From: Rhizobium phaseoli
GTDB taxonomy: Bacteria > Pseudomonadota > Alphaproteobacteria > Rhizobiales > Rhizobiaceae
Length of the DNA: 64,000 nt
Direction: 5' to 3'
NCBI RefSeq assembly: GCF_010668805.1
Contig: NZ_WUFT01000001.1
Span: 248,001-312,000, forward strand
Shown: positions 62,018 through 64,000 of the stretch, piece by piece
Layout of the letters: the number at the start of each line of letters is the position of its first letter
Position numbering within the stretch: the stretch's first letter is position 1
Notes under the pieces: generated by a model
The model's database searches: none
Seen by the model: only the letters and a program-made list of their open reading frames with translations
What the model was told of the DNA's origin: nothing
Program-made: the position numbers and the translations under genes

Positions 62018-64000
62018 TTACCGCGCCTCTGCCCGACGGGCGGAAAGTGCGGCGACCGCTTGAACTTCGGTCAGCAGCCGCACCGGGTCGACGGGCTTTA
62101 CCATCACGCGGTTGGCGCCGTTCAGCAACACCTGGCGGCGCGATTCGTCGCTTTTGTCGGCGGTGAGCACGATCACCGGCACCGGGGCAAGATCGAGCCG
62201 CCTTTCGTGGCCGCGCAGGCGTCCCAGCATGTCGATGCCGTTGCCGCCGGGCATCGACAGGTCGCTGATGATGATATCGGGCCGGGCATTCGCCTCGCAG
62301 AGAGCGCAATCGAGCAGCGCCTCGAAATCCTCGACGTGGCGCACCTTATGCCCGCCCTTTTCGAGCACCACACGCACCAGCATGGCATTGATCGGATCGT
62401 CCTCGCCAAGCAGGATGTTGAGCCCGCTGGCTGTCACCAGCGTCTCCGCCAGCGAAAGGCCGAAGCCCGGCTGATTGTCGTTTAGCGCGTCGCGCTTCTC
62501 CATGCCGCGCATGCGCCCACGCAGCACGTCGATCAGCGATTGTTCGCGCAGCGGCCGGATGAGCCAGGCATCGAAGAGGTCGAGCGGATGGGCGCTGCGC
62601 TCTTCCGGATTGACGAGCAGGACCTTGCGCAGGCCAAGAGCGGCGATTTCGGCGCGATCGGCAAGATGGGCGGAAAATTCCGCCGACATGCGATGGTCGA
62701 TGATGATATCGGTCGGCCGCTTTTTGCCGTTGGCCAAGCCGAGCAGCGCTGCCCGCGCGCTCTCGCCGTCGGCGACGAGATGGCAGAGGCCGCCGAGCGT
62801 GGTGATCGTCTCGGCGATGGCGGTGCGCGCAGCACCCGCCGGCGCCAACAGCACGACGCTGTTGCCGGCAAGCAGCATATTTCGCCTGTCGGGGCGCTCG
62901 CTGCCGACATCGACAGGGAAGCGGATGGTGAATTCGCTGCCTCTGCCCTTTTCGCTGGCAACCGTCAGCGTGCCATTGAATTCGCGCATGATGCGAGCCG
63001 AGATGGCAAGGCCGAGCCCGGTGCCGCTACCCCTGTCGGCAACGGTCCCGCCTTGCTCGAACTCGCCGAAGACGCGCGCCTGCTCCTCCGCCGTCATGCC
63101 GGGACCGCTATCGGTGACGGTGATCGACAGGTTGTCTGCGTCGAGCGTCACGCGAATGAAGACGCCGCCGACCTGGGTGAACTTCACGGCATTGCCGATG
63201 ACGTTGAAAAGAACCTGGCGTAGCCGCGCCGGATCGAAGCTCATATTTTCCGGCACGTCTGAAGACACCGTGGCGCCGATCTCAATCCCTTTTTCATGCG
63301 CCCGATGGGCGAGCATCTCGACAACGCTTTCCAGAAGCTTGCGCAGCGATTCCGAGCGCGGGTGCAGCGCGAAGCGACCGACCTCGATGGTGGAGAAATC
63401 GAGCAGATCCTCGACGAGCTGGGTCAGCGCGTGGCCGGACTGGCGGATATTGGCGAGATAGTTCTGCTGCTCCTGCGTCAGCCGAGTCTCGGCGAGCAGA
63501 TGCGTCATGCCGAGGATACCGGAAAGCGGCGTGCGCACCTCGTGACTGACTGTGGCAAGCAGCCTCGATTTGGCGGCGCTGTTATATTCGGCCTTCTGGC
63601 GGGCCTCCTCGCGGCCCTGGGCGATCAGCCGCTCGTCGGTCACATCACGCGCCACGCTCTGCAGCAGCAGACGGCCGTTTGCCGGATCGCGGGTGACGAC
63701 GTCGCGCCAGAGAAAGATGCGCTGGCCGTCCGGCGTCGAGATCTCGACGTCGAAGCAATGCGGTATCGGGCCGGGGCGGAAGGCAAGCCCGATCTCCTCG
63801 CAGCTCCGTCCTTCCGGACGCAGCCGCCCGGTCAGGCGGCGAAACGTGTCGTTGGCGGCGATGATGCGCCGGTCCATGCTGCGGCTGACGGTGATGTCGC
63901 CGAGGACGTCGTGCACGTCGGCAAACAGCTTTGCGCCATCGTTCCAATCCGGCAGGGATTTGCCGCCGCGCCGGGCGATGCGCCGGCGAACCATCAGGAC
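62018..64000 (-). CDS. Hybrid histidine kinase, N-terminally cut by window edge
   Basis: This sensor kinase is open to the window edge (658 residues from Met at 63994, frame continuing outside). It has a PAS domain (DRRIIAANDTFRRLTGRL), a HisKA block with the phospho-His in ATVSHEVRTPLSGILGM, and an ATPase with VLFNVIGNAVKFTQVGG, VTDSGPGMTAEEQARVF and GTGLGLAIS. A degenerate receiver follows (about 380-500, with the Asp environment IIIDHRMSAE), then a full receiver (GEDDPINAMLV, IIISDLSMPG, MVKPVD). Any membrane segments lie outside. The signal and pathway are unknown. Confidence 0.88.
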   Translation of the reverse strand, partial: VLMVRRRIARRGGKSLPDWNDGAKLFADVHDVLGDITVSRSMDRRIIAANDTFRRLTGRLRPEGRSCEEIGLAFRPGPIPHCFDVEISTPDGQRIFLWRDVVTRDPANGRLLLQSVARDVTDERLIAQGREEARQKAEYNSAAKSRLLATVSHEVRTPLSGILGMTHLLAETRLTQEQQNYLANIRQSGHALTQLVEDLLDFSTIEVGRFALHPRSESLRKLLESVVEMLAHRAHEKGIEIGATVSSDVPENMSFDPARLRQVLFNVIGNAVKFTQVGGVFIRVTLDADNLSITVTDSGPGMTAEEQARVFGEFEQGGTVADRGSGTGLGLAISARIMREFNGTLTVASEKGRGSEFTIRFPVDVGSERPDRRNMLLAGNSVVLLAPAGAARTAIAETITTLGGLCHLVADGESARAALLGLANGKKRPTDIIIDHRMSAEFSAHLADRAEIAALGLRKVLLVNPEERSAHPLDLFDAWLIRPLREQSLIDVLRGRMRGMEKRDALNDNQPGFGLSLAETLVTASGLNILLGEDDPINAMLVRVVLEKGGHKVRHVEDFEALLDCALCEANARPDIIISDLSMPGGNGIDMLGRLRGHERRLDLAPVPVIVLTADKSDESRRQVLLNGANRVMVKPVDPVRLLTEVQAVAALSARRAEAR

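Overview
This window reads as a core chromosomal segment of an alphaproteobacterium of the Rhizobium etli / R. leguminosarum type. The evidence is high GC, long GC-driven antisense reading frames, a PraR-like regulator, a Fur-family protein of the Mur type, both ornithine-lipid synthases (OlsA and OlsB), a malic enzyme fused to a phosphotransacetylase-like domain beside mutS and glnD, and rhizobial palindromic intergenic elements. I see no insertion sequences, prophage, CRISPR array, tRNA or rRNA.

Layout. Positions 1-11.5 kb are accessory metabolism and transport: an S10 peptidase, a GntR regulator with an MFS exporter and a striking 37-bp dyad, pirin, a class II glutamine amidotransferase, coaBC, two SDR genes divergent from a LysR gene, then MFS and VOC genes. 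Positions 11.5-19 kb hold one leftward cluster: an ammonia-lyase-family protein lacking the MIO-forming Ala-Ser-Gly triad, a hydantoinase, a carbamoylase, a DUF917 protein, a TfoX-domain protein and a urocanase homologue. Read together these fit the five-step degradation of ergothioneine (or S-methyl-ergothioneine) to glutamate rather than a histidine-utilisation operon.

Positions 19-26.3 kb: ubiE-ubiB, mutM, an enoyl-CoA hydratase, rpsT, an 857-bp regulatory gap dense in GANTC sites, and dnaA. Positions 26.4-34.5 kb: a saccharopine-dehydrogenase-like enzyme; hemW, rdgB, a VOC gene and rph on the minus strand; hrcA and grpE on the plus strand; a nucleoside hydrolase; and a small heat-shock gene with an RpoH-type promoter and a ROSE-type RNA thermometer, followed by a DUF1150 gene. 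Positions 34.6-49.6 kb are mostly leftward housekeeping genes: trmB-metK, praR, lnt-corC-ybeY-phoH, miaB, olsA, mur, rimI-tsaB, a NifU-type protein, a Usp protein and trpS. Positions 49.7-64 kb: murJ, glnD, mutS, the malic enzyme, an AraC regulator, olsB and a hybrid histidine kinase that runs off the right edge.

Functional themes are translation and tRNA modification (miaB, tsaB, trmB, rph, ybeY, trpS, rpsT), heat shock (hrcA, grpE, hsp20), envelope lipids (lnt, olsA, olsB, murJ), methionine/SAM metabolism (metK with an upstream operator-like dyad) and nitrogen control (glnD). The most notable system is the putative ergothioneine-catabolic cluster. The best regulatory finds are the ROSE thermometer, the GANTC-dense dnaA leader and the GntR dyad. 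All functional calls come from reading motifs in the sequence and from family knowledge; no database search was run.
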